In this document: in pieces, positions 22,348 to 31,089 of the stretch
How positions within the stretch are numbered: position 1 is the stretch's first letter
Layout: the number at the start of each line of letters is the position of its first letter
NCBI GenBank assembly: GCA_039822105.1
Contig: JBCBMW010000002.1
Span: forward strand, 313,768 to 377,767
DNA length: 64,000 bases
Source of the DNA: Parvularcula sp039822105
GTDB lineage: Bacteria; Pseudomonadota; Alphaproteobacteria; Caulobacterales; Parvularculaceae
Direction: 5' to 3'
The notes under the pieces: generated by a model
The model's database searches: none
What the model saw: the letters and a program-made list of their open reading frames with translations, nothing else
Told to the model about the DNA's origin: nothing
Made by a program: the position numbers and the translations under genes

Positions 22348-23853
22348 TTAGCCGCCACGGGAGGCGTTGATGAACGCCTCTTTGATCGCACGGCTTTTGG
22401 CCTCGCACTCGGCAAGCTCTGCCTGCGGATCACTGTCATAGACGATGCCCGCACCCGCCTGGATGTGGGCCTCACCGTCTTTCACCACGGCCATGCGCAG
22501 GCCGATGCAGCTATCGAATTCCCCGTCCGCGCCAAAATAGCCGATAGCACCGCCATAAAGTCCGCGCGCGGATACCTCGAGCTCATCGATGATCTCCATC
22601 GCGCGGATTTTCGGTGCGCCCGTCAGCGTTCCGGCGGGAAAACCGTTCAGCATCGCGTCGAGCGGCGTCAGCCCCTCTTTCAGCTTGCCCACGACGTTCG
22701 AGGTGATATGCATCACGTGGCTGAACCGCTCGATGGTGAAGGTGGCGGTGGGCTTCACCGTCCCAGGTTCTGCGCTGCGGCCAACATCGTTCCGGCCAAG
22801 ATCGAGCAGCATGAGATGCTCCGCCCGCTCCTTTTCGTCAGCCAGCAGCTCTTTTTCGAGCGCCGCGTCTTCGTCAGGCGTCGCACCGCGCGGCCGTGTG
22901 CCTGCAATGGGACGGATGGTGACCCCACCATTCCGGACACGAACGAGGATCTCTGGGCTCGCGCCAAGAAAGGTCGCGGGTTCAAAATTGAGGTAGAACA
23001 AGAACGGTGACGGATTGATCCGGCGCAGCTGGCGATACGCGTCCAGCGCTTTGCCTTCATAGGGCGCGCTGTAGCGCTGGCTCAGCACCACTTGAAAAAT
23101 ATCGCCTGCGCGGATGTATTCCTTCGCATGCTCCACCGCGCCAAGATACTCTTGGCTCGCCATATTGGACTCAAACTCCGGCATCGGCGTTTTTGGCGAA
23201 ACAGCCACATTGAGCGGCTCACGCAACCGGTCGATCAGTTTACCGAGCCGCTCGTCAGCGGCGGCGTAGGCCTCATCGGCAGACTGACCGCTTTCGGGGC
23301 GCGCCGTCGTGACGAGGACGACCTCGCGTTTTACGCTGTCAAACGTCGCCATCACCTGGGGTCTGACCAGGTAGGCGTCCGGCAGCTCCAGATGATCCTC
23401 AGGCCGGTCGGGCAAGTGCTCCACATAACGGATGAAATCGTAAGCGAAGTAGCCAAAGAGACCCGATGCCATGGGCGGCAGGTCCTGCTCCACCGACGCA
23501 GGCATCTTGACGCGAGACTTTGCGACGAGATCCCGAAGGGCGCTCAGCGCATCGCCGCCCTCTTCGATCACCTCGCCTTTAGGTGTCATCAGCCTCACGT
23601 TTTGATCCTTGCACTGCCAAACCAAGTCAGGTTCAAGACCAATGGTCGAGTAGCGGCCAAGCTGCTCACCGCCCTCGACGGACTCGAGCAAAAATGAGCC
23701 CTTCGCGTCCCCGCTCAGCTTGAGATAGGCCGAGAGCGGCGTTTCGAGGTCACCCACGAAACGGCGATAGAGAAGCTGCGCTTCACCGGCCTCATAACCG
23801 GGTTTGAAATCGACAAACGCCGGCTCGAGACGATCAAACCCGTCGCCGCTCAC
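22348..23853 (-). CDS. trpE: Anthranilate synthase component I
   Basis: 501 residues from a GTG that overlaps the ppiD stop (GTGA). Converts chorismate to anthranilate. Conserved C-terminal chorismate-binding motifs: QVVLSQRYSAPYEG, NPSPFLFYLNF, RPIAGTRPRGATPDEDAALE, DLGRNDVGR, GAPKIRAMEIIDELE and YGGAIGYFG. The N-terminal LLESVEGGEQLGRYS is the Trp-feedback region. Transcribed from the ppiD side. Separated from its partner trpG by 3.8 kb, which contains a tryptophan-catabolic dioxygenase in opposite orientation. Confidence 0.97.
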   Translation of the reverse strand: MSGDGFDRLEPAFVDFKPGYEAGEAQLLYRRFVGDLETPLSAYLKLSGDAKGSFLLESVEGGEQLGRYSTIGLEPDLVWQCKDQNVRLMTPKGEVIEEGGDALSALRDLVAKSRVKMPASVEQDLPPMASGLFGYFAYDFIRYVEHLPDRPEDHLELPDAYLVRPQVMATFDSVKREVVLVTTARPESGQSADEAYAAADERLGKLIDRLREPLNVAVSPKTPMPEFESNMASQEYLGAVEHAKEYIRAGDIFQVVLSQRYSAPYEGKALDAYRQLRRINPSPFLFYLNFEPATFLGASPEILVRVRNGGVTIRPIAGTRPRGATPDEDAALEKELLADEKERAEHLMLLDLGRNDVGRSAEPGTVKPTATFTIERFSHVMHITSNVVGKLKEGLTPLDAMLNGFPAGTLTGAPKIRAMEIIDELEVSARGLYGGAIGYFGADGEFDSCIGLRMAVVKDGEAHIQAGAGIVYDSDPQAELAECEAKSRAIKEAFINASRGG

Positions 23854-25703
23854 TCGGTGAGGCCCAAGGAACGCGAGATCACGCGATCATTTTGGCGGAC
23901 TTCCGTCTCGCCTTCGAGAGCCAATACATAAGCTTGATAAAGCTCGTTCGTCAGCTGATCACCAAACTGGTTGTTGACCAGAGGCAGGACCGCCATCGCT
24001 TCGGTCGCGTCGCTATAGGTGACATTCTCGACACGGACGGCATAGACGATGTCACCGCTGCCCGGGATGGTCGTCGTTTGCCCAACGGCGAGCTCTAAGA
24101 TCTGGCTCACCACGTCGTTGGGAATGGCGCTTTGGGTGTCGCGAGCCAACGTCTCAGTACGGACTTCACTGCCCAGCGCTTGAGCGGCTTCTTCAAAGCT
24201 CACGCCGGCGGCCTCTTGGGCCGCAAACTGTACGCCGATCTGCCGAGAAGCGTCGTCGGCACGTTCGGCTTCTAGAGCTTCGCGGATCTCAGCCTCCACC
24301 TCAGCGAGAGCGAGGGGTGCTGGCGGGACAATACTCTCCACCGTGACGAAACCGTAGCCGTCGGCCAACCGAATGCCGGGGCTCTCCTCGCCTTCTTCGA
24401 GGCGGCTGCCTTCTGCGGCCAAGATCCGGTTGATCGACGCAATCGACCCATTCCGTGTGAAGAGCTCCCGGTCGATTGGGCCGACAGTACGCGCTTCCAA
24501 GCTTAGGGACGTTGCGGCCTCGGCCAATGTGGTGCCCTCGTCACGGGCGATCTCGACGCCTTCTACGAGTTCGATCACGCGCTCCTCCGCAATCTCGGCG
24601 ATGAGTTCCGCTTCGAGAGTTTCACGCAGGTCCTCAAAACTCTCAACGTCAGACGCGTTGATCGCTGTAACCTCCGCATAAAGATCACCAAATGGCGTGG
24701 AGATGGGACCCAGCAGCGCCCCGGCCTCGCCCGCGAACACCGCCTCCGCAAGGTCCTCATTGATGAAGCCGTCACGTGTGCGTTCGCTGAGCTCCGTCAC
24801 AGCCGCACCCGTGGCTTCGACCACCGCGTCAAAGCCGCCGCCTGCGGACACTGCATCACTGGCAGCAGACTTGGCGTCGTCGGCAGAAATGGTGACCTGG
24901 CGATAGTTGCGGGTCTCCGCCGCCTCATTGGCGCCGACCCGCGCATTGTAGAGCTGTTGGACGTCCTCTTCGCTCACGCTGATATCGTCCGAAACATCCT
25001 CAGTGCTGATCGTCAGCACGGTGAAGGTCCGGTACTCCGGCGAGAGATAGAAGCCACTGTTCACTTCATAGTAGGCCGCGATGTCCTCCTCGGTGGGCGG
25101 CTCCACGGCGTCACGCGTCAGCTCAGCCACTTTGATGGTGCGCTGTTCGAACTCGTTCAGCAGCAGAAGACGCGTCAGGTCCTGGGGCGCCGTTGCAGGT
25201 GTGCTCAGCGCTCCGGTCAGCTGGCCGCGCTTGAGATCCTCCGCAACAAGATCACCGAAGGCGTCGAGCGAAATCCCCTGCTGCTGGAGTGCAATGGTCA
25301 AGAGCTGCGCGTTGAAACGGCCGGTCTCAGGGCTTTTCAGCTCATCGATATTCTCAATATACAGACGAACAATGTCGGTCGGCGCTGCAAGACCAAGATC
25401 GTTCGCCGCGTTGGTCAGCAATCCGCGGAGCGTGAGGATCTGAATGGCTTCCTGGGCAATGCCGGCTGAGATCAGCTGATCGCGGGTCAGGTTGGGGTTT
25501 TGCGCCTGGGCCTGCTGCACGCGGTTGCGGACCTCCAGCTCAAACTCGCGGCCGGAATACTCTGTCTTGCCGATCGTCAGCGCTGCGCCGCTGCCGAAGT
25601 TATCAAGCGCAGGCACACCCACCACGGCCATCGCCAAAATGATAAGGCCCCCAACGACCCATGCCAGGACACCGCGTAACGCGTTGCGGAAACTGTTCAG
25701 CAC
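23850..25703 (-). CDS. ppiD: PpiD-like periplasmic chaperone (SurA N-terminal/parvulin)
   Basis: 617 residues from GTG at 25703, giving MLNSFRNALRGVLAWVVGGLIILAMAVVGVPAL, the usual PpiD membrane anchor. The longer frame to 25979 overlaps tpiA and is rejected. A SurA-like N-terminal chaperone domain lies at about 30-230 (GREFELEVRNRVQQ). Two parvulin-like rotamase regions follow, about 250-360 and 365-470, without a strongly conserved active-site pattern, as in many alphaproteobacterial PpiD proteins. It assists folding of outer-membrane proteins at the SecYEG exit. Conserved neighbour of trpE and tpiA in alphaproteobacteria. Confidence 0.9.
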   Translation of the reverse strand: MLNSFRNALRGVLAWVVGGLIILAMAVVGVPALDNFGSGAALTIGKTEYSGREFELEVRNRVQQAQAQNPNLTRDQLISAGIAQEAIQILTLRGLLTNAANDLGLAAPTDIVRLYIENIDELKSPETGRFNAQLLTIALQQQGISLDAFGDLVAEDLKRGQLTGALSTPATAPQDLTRLLLLNEFEQRTIKVAELTRDAVEPPTEEDIAAYYEVNSGFYLSPEYRTFTVLTISTEDVSDDISVSEEDVQQLYNARVGANEAAETRNYRQVTISADDAKSAASDAVSAGGGFDAVVEATGAAVTELSERTRDGFINEDLAEAVFAGEAGALLGPISTPFGDLYAEVTAINASDVESFEDLRETLEAELIAEIAEERVIELVEGVEIARDEGTTLAEAATSLSLEARTVGPIDRELFTRNGSIASINRILAAEGSRLEEGEESPGIRLADGYGFVTVESIVPPAPLALAEVEAEIREALEAERADDASRQIGVQFAAQEAAGVSFEEAAQALGSEVRTETLARDTQSAIPNDVVSQILELAVGQTTTIPGSGDIVYAVRVENVTYSDATEAMAVLPLVNNQFGDQLTNELYQAYVLALEGETEVRQNDRVISRSLGLTE

Positions 25704-25712
25704 TCCGTAAGC

Positions 25713-25731
25713 CTTTCGTTCTTCACGAAAG
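25713..25731. promoter_or_regulatory. Perfect dyad in the ppiD/tpiA divergent region
   Basis: CTTTCGT (25713-25719) and ACGAAAG (25725-25731) form a 7-bp inverted repeat with a 5-base spacer. It lies 10 bases upstream of the ppiD GTG and 79 bases before the tpiA ATG. It could be an operator or a 5'-UTR hairpin; no regulator is assignable. Confidence 0.35.
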
Positions 25732-25809
25732 ATGCGTTTGGATGGCTCGCTGCGGCTTTGCAAGACGGCGGCCGTCCCCCAAACGGTGGGAAAAGGAAAG
25801 GCGTGCAGA

Positions 25810-26520
25810 ATGGCGTTGATTATTGGGAACTGGAAGATGAACGGCACGAGCGCGTCGCTGGCTGAGGTGGGCCAGATCATCGACGGCGCTGAGGCCGCGG
25901 CGAAGGACGGGATGCAGATGGTGATCTGCCCGCCCGCCACGTTGCTGCGGGAGGTGAGCGCCGCCTGCCGCGACACCAAGATCCAAACCGGCGGCCAGGA
26001 CTGCCATCACGAGCCCTCGGGCGCGCATACCGGCTGCGTGTCGTCTGAGATGCTCGCCGACGCGGGCGCATCCTACTGCATCATCGGCCACTCCGAAGCG
26101 CGGGAGCGATCAGGCGACAGCGCTGAGACGCTCGGGGCGAAGGTGGACGCCGTGCTTCGCACCGGGCTCGTCCCCATTTTCTGTGTCGGGGAAAGCCTTG
26201 AAGAACGCCAAGACCTGCGCGCCGTCGACGTTGTCACCGGGCAGCTCGATGTTGTTGCCGACAAGGCCGACCAAGTGATCGTTGCCTACGAGCCCATTTG
26301 GGCCATCGGGACTGGCCTCACCCCGAAAGAGGACGACATCGCGGAGATGCACAATGCGATGCGCGACAAGTTGGGGCCTAAGCCTCCGCTTCTCTACGGT
26401 GGTTCTGTGAAGCCGGGTAACGCGGCGGAAATCCTTCGCATCGACAATGTGGGCGGGGCCTTGATTGGCGGTGCCAGCCTGGTGGCCAAAGATTTTCTAG
26501 CGATCGCGCGCTCTGTCTGA
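25810..26520 (+). CDS. tpiA: Triosephosphate isomerase
   Basis: 236 residues from ATG at 25810. Interconverts dihydroxyacetone phosphate and glyceraldehyde-3-phosphate. Catalytic residues visible: Lys in GNWKMNG, His in IIGHSEARE, Glu in AYEPIWAIGTG, plus the phosphate loop YGGSVKPGN and GGAL(I)GGASL. Slightly short for the family (~250) but with all motifs. The stop overlaps the next gene (TGATG). Confidence 0.97.
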   Translation: MALIIGNWKMNGTSASLAEVGQIIDGAEAAAKDGMQMVICPPATLLREVSAACRDTKIQTGGQDCHHEPSGAHTGCVSSEMLADAGASYCIIGHSEARERSGDSAETLGAKVDAVLRTGLVPIFCVGESLEERQDLRAVDVVTGQLDVVADKADQVIVAYEPIWAIGTGLTPKEDDIAEMHNAMRDKLGPKPPLLYGGSVKPGNAAEILRIDNVGGALIGGASLVAKDFLAIARSV

Positions 26521-27551
26521 TGTCCGTCAAACTCCTTCTCCTCGTCGCTTTTGCCCTGGTGTTGGGAACGATCCTGTTCTCCTTCATCCAGGATCGGGCG
26601 ATCACGAGGCGAAGGGAGCCAGCAGGCGATCTGGTGCCCACGGACGAGGGCAACATTCACGTTATTCGGCGCGGTGCGCCCGGCGAAAAGCTCCCGGTGG
26701 TGATGGCGCACGGCACTTTCACCAACGGCCTCGATATGGACATCGACCTGGCGCGGGAGCTTGCGGATGAGCGCTTGGTCCTATCGGTCGATCGCCCAGG
26801 GCATGGCTTTTCGGATCGTCCGCGCGACGGCTTCCGCATGGATGTGCAGGTCGCAGCGATGCGCGAAGCGGTGAGAGCCCAAGGCGCGGAGCGTTATGTC
26901 GTGGTCGGACAAAGCTACGGCGCTGCCACGGCGCTTGTCTGGGCACTCGCCTACCCAGAAGACGTAGCGGGTCTGGTGCTCGTCGCGCCGGTCAGCCATC
27001 CCTGGCCCGGCGGATTGCGATGGTACGCCAAGGCAGGGAACAATCCCTATTATGGCTGGTTCTTCCGGCGCAGCTTCATCGCTCTCTTTTGCCGCTATGG
27101 CCTGAAGCGTGCGGTCGAACGCTCACTCGCCGGCGCGAAGGCAGCGTCGTACTACTTCGATCGAGTGCAGTCGCAACTCGCTTTCCGCGCCAATGAGTTC
27201 AAGTGGAACGCTGAGGACCTTTGCCGCCTCTATGAACAGCTGGTGCCGCTGTCCAAACGCTATGGCGAGATCGACATACCGGCAGAAGTGGTGGCCGGAA
27301 CCCACGACATCACCGTTCTGCTGCCGGTCCATGGGCGCAAACTCCAGGAGGAGATTCCGGACTGCGGGCTCGATATCATCGAGGGCGGCGGGCATGCTCT
27401 CCACCACACGCACCCCGAACGGGTCCACGCTGCCGTCGATCGCCTCGACAGACGGCTTGAAATTGCACGTCGCTCGCCCCTAGAGAGCGCTTTCCGAGCG
27501 ATCACAGCGGTGTTCCCGCAGCGCATCGCGTCCAAGCAGGAAGCCTCATGA
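26520..27551 (+). CDS. Membrane-anchored alpha/beta hydrolase
   Basis: 343 residues. One N-terminal membrane helix (MSVKLLLLVAFALVLGTILFSFI) is followed by an alpha/beta-hydrolase fold. The oxyanion region is VVMAHGTFTN, the nucleophile elbow VVGQSYGAATAL (Ser), the acid is probably Asp in VAGTHDITVLL, and the catalytic His is in GGGHALHHTHPE. The substrate is unknown; it could be an esterase or epoxide-hydrolase-like enzyme at the membrane. Overlaps tpiA (TGATG) and secG (ATGA), so the three are likely cotranscribed. Confidence 0.88.
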   Translation: MSVKLLLLVAFALVLGTILFSFIQDRAITRRREPAGDLVPTDEGNIHVIRRGAPGEKLPVVMAHGTFTNGLDMDIDLARELADERLVLSVDRPGHGFSDRPRDGFRMDVQVAAMREAVRAQGAERYVVVGQSYGAATALVWALAYPEDVAGLVLVAPVSHPWPGGLRWYAKAGNNPYYGWFFRRSFIALFCRYGLKRAVERSLAGAKAASYYFDRVQSQLAFRANEFKWNAEDLCRLYEQLVPLSKRYGEIDIPAEVVAGTHDITVLLPVHGRKLQEEIPDCGLDIIEGGGHALHHTHPERVHAAVDRLDRRLEIARRSPLESAFRAITAVFPQRIASKQEAS

Positions 27552-27985
27552 CCGCGATCATTCTGACCATTCACACCATGGTGGTGCTGGCCCTTGTCGG
27601 GGTCGTTCTGTTGCAGCGTTCCGAAGGCGGCGCGCTCGGTATGGGCGGCGGTGGCGGCGGCCTCATGTCTGGCCGGGGCGCGGCGACAGCGCTCACCCGG
27701 ACCACAACGATCTTGGCGGGCGTCTTTTTCGTGACCTCACTCACCCTGGCCCTGGTGGCCGACCGTGGTCAGTCGAACATCGATTTTCTGCCGACCGAGG
27801 AAGAGGCGCTGGACGAAGACGATTTCTCCGACATCATCGGCGGGACCGATGACGGCGCTGAGGGCGCAACGCCCGCGCCTGACATCTTCACGTTGCCTGA
27901 TGATCTCGGTGTCAGCACCGATGAAGCGCCTGCGGAAGAGCCCACCGGCGACACACCGCCGCCGGCCGACGATCCACAGAACTAA
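27548..27985 (+). CDS. secG: Preprotein translocase subunit SecG
   Basis: 145 residues. First membrane helix IHTMVVLALVGVVLLQRSEGG, the Gly-rich cytoplasmic turn (LGMGGGGGG..., SGRGAATALTRTT), then a second helix ILAGVFFVTSLTLALVAD, the SecG topology. The C-terminal ~65 residues are an acidic, Pro-rich, low-complexity tail, common in alphaproteobacterial SecG. Part of SecYEG. Overlaps the upstream hydrolase gene by 4 bases and meets the LpxR-like gene end to end. Confidence 0.93.
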   Translation: MTAIILTIHTMVVLALVGVVLLQRSEGGALGMGGGGGGLMSGRGAATALTRTTTILAGVFFVTSLTLALVADRGQSNIDFLPTEEEALDEDDFSDIIGGTDDGAEGATPAPDIFTLPDDLGVSTDEAPAEEPTGDTPPPADDPQN

Positions 27986-28990
27986 CTAGAACTTCCGCGA
28001 GAGGCTGATCGACGCGAAGGTCTGCGTCTCGTTTTCCTCGTCGAATTGAGGTGAGCGCGCGACAACAGTCAGAGCGCCTTGATACTTGCCGCGCTGCAGG
28101 ACCGCGCCGACCTCAAAGTCGGCCACCCACACGCTGCTTTGCACATCGATGAAGTCGTCTTCGCGGAAGAAGCTATCGTCGAGCACGATGTTGTGCGCGA
28201 CAGCGCGAACATCACCGCCTCCGAAGATGAACCACTGGAACTTCTCGTCATTGCGCGGCGTGAAGAAGCCTGAACCGCCGTTGACCGCAGTCCGCACCCG
28301 GGGCACCGAGAAGGTGGATGTGATGCCCGGACCCCAGCGCAGCGTCGTGCTGCCGCCGATGCCGGTATATTTGTTGCCCGCCGAAGCCACACCGCCAACG
28401 ATGAGATCAACGGGAACGCCTAGGAACTCATTGTTGCGGAGGAATCGCTTCTGAACGTTGTAGTGGAAGTTCAGTAGGACCTCATCATCAACCTGCGTGT
28501 CCCACCCCTGGGGGTCGACATCGCCCGTGATGTCGTGGGTCGCCTTTTGAATGTTTTCAGCCAAGGCTGAGTCGCCGACGAAGCCTGTTTCAATCGAGAA
28601 GCGGTCGATCCGGTGGCGCTGCTGGACCATCCACGTCGCTTCCGCGGTGAAAAAGCCAGCATACGGGTGCTCGCCAGGCTGAAACTCTGTCGGGCGCAGG
28701 TTGTCAGGCGTGTAGAACGCGTGGGTCAGCATGAAACCGCGCCGGGCCACAGCCGCGCCCTGGGGCCGAACGATCTTGTCAGCAAGGAAAGCCGAGAAGC
28801 CAGAAAGCTCGCGCGTCCCGCTCACGTAACCAAGGCTGGCGCCGCTGGTGTAGTTGTCGTCTTCGCGCGTGAAGCTGTCGTTCTCCACGAGCAGCGTCCA
28901 GGTCGCATCAGGATCGTCCAAGTTTGGCTGCGCCGCAGCGGTCCCGATGCACGCAAAAGCCGCCATGACCACGAAAGAACGCACCATCAT
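27986..28990 (-). CDS. LpxR-like lipid A deacylase family protein (DUF2219)
   Basis: About 334 residues. The start is chosen at 28990 (GAGGT 8 bases upstream), although ATGs at 28996 and 28987 are also in frame and the frame extends to 29293. Signal peptide MVRSFVVMAAFACIGTAAAQ. The mature protein matches the LpxR beta-barrel pattern: TLLVENDSF..EDDNYTSGASLGY at the N-terminus (the Asn/Asp/Thr-Ser positions of the active site), HAFYTP, QPGEHPYAGF, and a C-terminal strand ending in aromatic Phe (ISLSRKF). LpxR removes the 3'-acyloxyacyl chain of lipid A in the outer membrane; activity here is inferred from family. Confidence 0.85.
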   Translation of the reverse strand: MMVRSFVVMAAFACIGTAAAQPNLDDPDATWTLLVENDSFTREDDNYTSGASLGYVSGTRELSGFSAFLADKIVRPQGAAVARRGFMLTHAFYTPDNLRPTEFQPGEHPYAGFFTAEATWMVQQRHRIDRFSIETGFVGDSALAENIQKATHDITGDVDPQGWDTQVDDEVLLNFHYNVQKRFLRNNEFLGVPVDLIVGGVASAGNKYTGIGGSTTLRWGPGITSTFSVPRVRTAVNGGSGFFTPRNDEKFQWFIFGGGDVRAVAHNIVLDDSFFREDDFIDVQSSVWVADFEVGAVLQRGKYQGALTVVARSPQFDEENETQTFASISLSRKF

Positions 28991-29181
28991 GGTCATCAAC
29001 CTCACCCCACCATCCCAAACTGATACAGCTAGTATGGTGTCTCGTCCCGGACGTTCCATGCCGCAAGATGCGAAATGGAAAAAACTATGGCTGATATGAC
29101 ACATCGTCTGCATCCACCGCGTGTGTGGGCCCCTCACCGGGCCTTCCATACCAAGCGGAATGCGAGCTCCGTGCCAGGACG

Positions 29182-31059
29182 CTAATTTCCCTTTGAAGAT
29201 AACAAGTTCGTTATGAAACCTCGGATCAGAAACTGCCAAAGGAGAAAGACGCCGCCCACAACCAAAAGGAGTCCGGCGAAAGGCCGCCACCACTGGCCCT
29301 TTGATAGGCGTTCATTCACACGCTCGCGAGCGACTGCGGCAGGGTCATAGCCCTCCGGCATCGGACGCACCCCGACCCAGCGTTCGTAGAGGCTGTAGTC
29401 GGACAACATGTCCTCAAAGAGCTGCGGGCTGGCAAAGGAGAGGTCGAGCGTCTCGCCCGGATCTTCGTCGATGTTGAACAGCCGCCACTCACCGTCGCTG
29501 CCCGGCGGGTTGTTGCGCACGATCTTGTAGGATCCACGGAAGAGTGCGGCATTGCCGTTGAGCTCAAGCCCAATTGCATCGAGCGGCCCATAGACCCGGT
29601 CCGCGGCACCCAGCAGGATCGGAGTCAGCGATCGGCCCGTCAGGGCCTCACGGTCGAAAGGCGCGTTAGCAAGATCAAGGATCGTCGGCGTGATGTCGCT
29701 CATCACGCTCAGCGCCCGGGACTTCACCCCCGGCTCAATCCCTGGGCCCGCGACGACAAGAGGGACGCGGGTGCCGCCCTCGGACAGGTAGCCTTTGAAG
29801 AGATTGCCGGGCGACGCTGCGGCCGACGCCCATTCGGGGCCAAGGGTGGCGAAGCCTTGCGACGTGCCGATCCTGTCGGTGCCGAAGGCATAACCTTTCG
29901 CGCTGGCCCACCGGCGAAAATCAGGATCGGCCTCGTGCTCGACCCCCGCTGGCCCGTTGTCGGACGCGAAGACGAAAACCGTGTTCTCAAACTGGCCCGT
30001 GCTCTTGAGGTGCTCCACAAGCCGGCCGAGATGGGCGTCTAAGCTGTCGATCATACCCGCGTAAGCAGCCATGCGGCGGGCATAGTTGGCACGCTCTGCA
30101 CCGGTGAGGTCGTCCCAGTCTCGCGCGCCAGGAACAAAGGTGCCAAGAGGCGCATCCGGAGGAACGACGCCCAACTCCTTTGCGCGCAGCCAACGCTCCT
30201 CACGCAGAGCATGCCAACCTTCCGTATAACGATCGAGATATGACTCAACCCGCTCACCCGGAGCCTGCAGAGGATAATGGGGCGCGGTGAACGCGACATA
30301 GGCAAAGAAGGGCGCTTCGTCGCTGCCATCACCGATATAGCTGATGACCTGATCGATGAGGTTCTCGGACGCGTAGAAATCATCGGGAAGCGTTGCGCTT
30401 TCCCCATCCTCAACCCAACCAACGCCCTGGTGAAGAGGATGCGCCGCCCGTTCTCCAAAATGATCGCTGCCAGCAGCCGCCACAAAGGAGCGATCGAACC
30501 CGTGGGCAGGTGGCAAATGTTCGGGTTCAGCTCCGAGTTGCCATTTTCCGACCGCGTAAGTCCTGTAGCCAACCTCTTGCAGCAGACTCGCCACCGTCCG
30601 CACACCACCTTCAAGCTGGCCGCGATACCCCGGCTCCCCTTCATAGTCCTCAGGCGCCATCAAAGGATCTGTGGCCACGCCCGCTTCATGACTATCGAGC
30701 CCGGTCAGGAGCATCGCCCGCGACGGTGCGCCCATGGCGACTGTGTGGAAGTTCGTGAACTGAACACCTGTTGCCGCGAGACCGTCAATGACCGGTGTCG
30801 CGATCTCTCCGCCGTAAGCGCCGAAATCTGTGAACGCCGCATCATCAGCCAAAACAACGACGATGTTGGGCACCTGGCGCTGCTCAAGCGCCGGCATTTC
30901 CGCAGCCTCGATAAGGGGGACCTCTTCGATCTGCGCGGCCGCGGTCCCAGCGGGCACAAGGACAGCCGAGAGCATAGCCAAAAGACCGGCGCGTGATGCC
31001 GAAACGAAACCAGGCATGGGCGGGAGCTTTCTTGTCATATCGAGGCGAATAAACCGCAT
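29182..31059 (-). CDS. Sulfatase-family protein with degenerate active site
   Basis: 625 residues. An N-terminal signal region (SRAGLLAMLSAVLVPAGTAAA), a sulfatase domain at about 60-520, and a C-terminal membrane helix (FAGLLLVVGGVFLLWQFLI). Sulfatase landmarks kept: VVLADDAAFTDFG (metal Asp pair), FTAPHYPLQAP, FASDNGPAG and KGYLSEGGTRVPLVV. The formylglycine motif C-X-P-S-R reads G-A-P-S-R (MGAPSRAMLLTG), so the catalytic Cys is Gly, and the usual GKWHLG reads GKWQLG. Hydrolysis of sulfate esters by the normal mechanism is therefore unlikely. It may be a binding protein or have changed chemistry. The gene is intact, with no frameshift. Confidence 0.88.
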   Translation of the reverse strand: MRFIRLDMTRKLPPMPGFVSASRAGLLAMLSAVLVPAGTAAAQIEEVPLIEAAEMPALEQRQVPNIVVVLADDAAFTDFGAYGGEIATPVIDGLAATGVQFTNFHTVAMGAPSRAMLLTGLDSHEAGVATDPLMAPEDYEGEPGYRGQLEGGVRTVASLLQEVGYRTYAVGKWQLGAEPEHLPPAHGFDRSFVAAAGSDHFGERAAHPLHQGVGWVEDGESATLPDDFYASENLIDQVISYIGDGSDEAPFFAYVAFTAPHYPLQAPGERVESYLDRYTEGWHALREERWLRAKELGVVPPDAPLGTFVPGARDWDDLTGAERANYARRMAAYAGMIDSLDAHLGRLVEHLKSTGQFENTVFVFASDNGPAGVEHEADPDFRRWASAKGYAFGTDRIGTSQGFATLGPEWASAAASPGNLFKGYLSEGGTRVPLVVAGPGIEPGVKSRALSVMSDITPTILDLANAPFDREALTGRSLTPILLGAADRVYGPLDAIGLELNGNAALFRGSYKIVRNNPPGSDGEWRLFNIDEDPGETLDLSFASPQLFEDMLSDYSLYERWVGVRPMPEGYDPAAVARERVNERLSKGQWWRPFAGLLLVVGGVFLLWQFLIRGFITNLLSSKGN

Positions 31060-31089
31060 CAGCAGCCCGGTGGGAAGCGCCCGTTGGCG

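Noticed and set aside
25704..25979. Extended N-terminus of ppiD
   Set aside because: It would overlap the tpiA start, and the conserved PpiD membrane anchor begins at the GTG at 25703.
27986..29293. Longer LpxR-like reading frame
   Set aside because: The extra ~100 residues precede the signal peptide and overlap the sulfatase 3' end.
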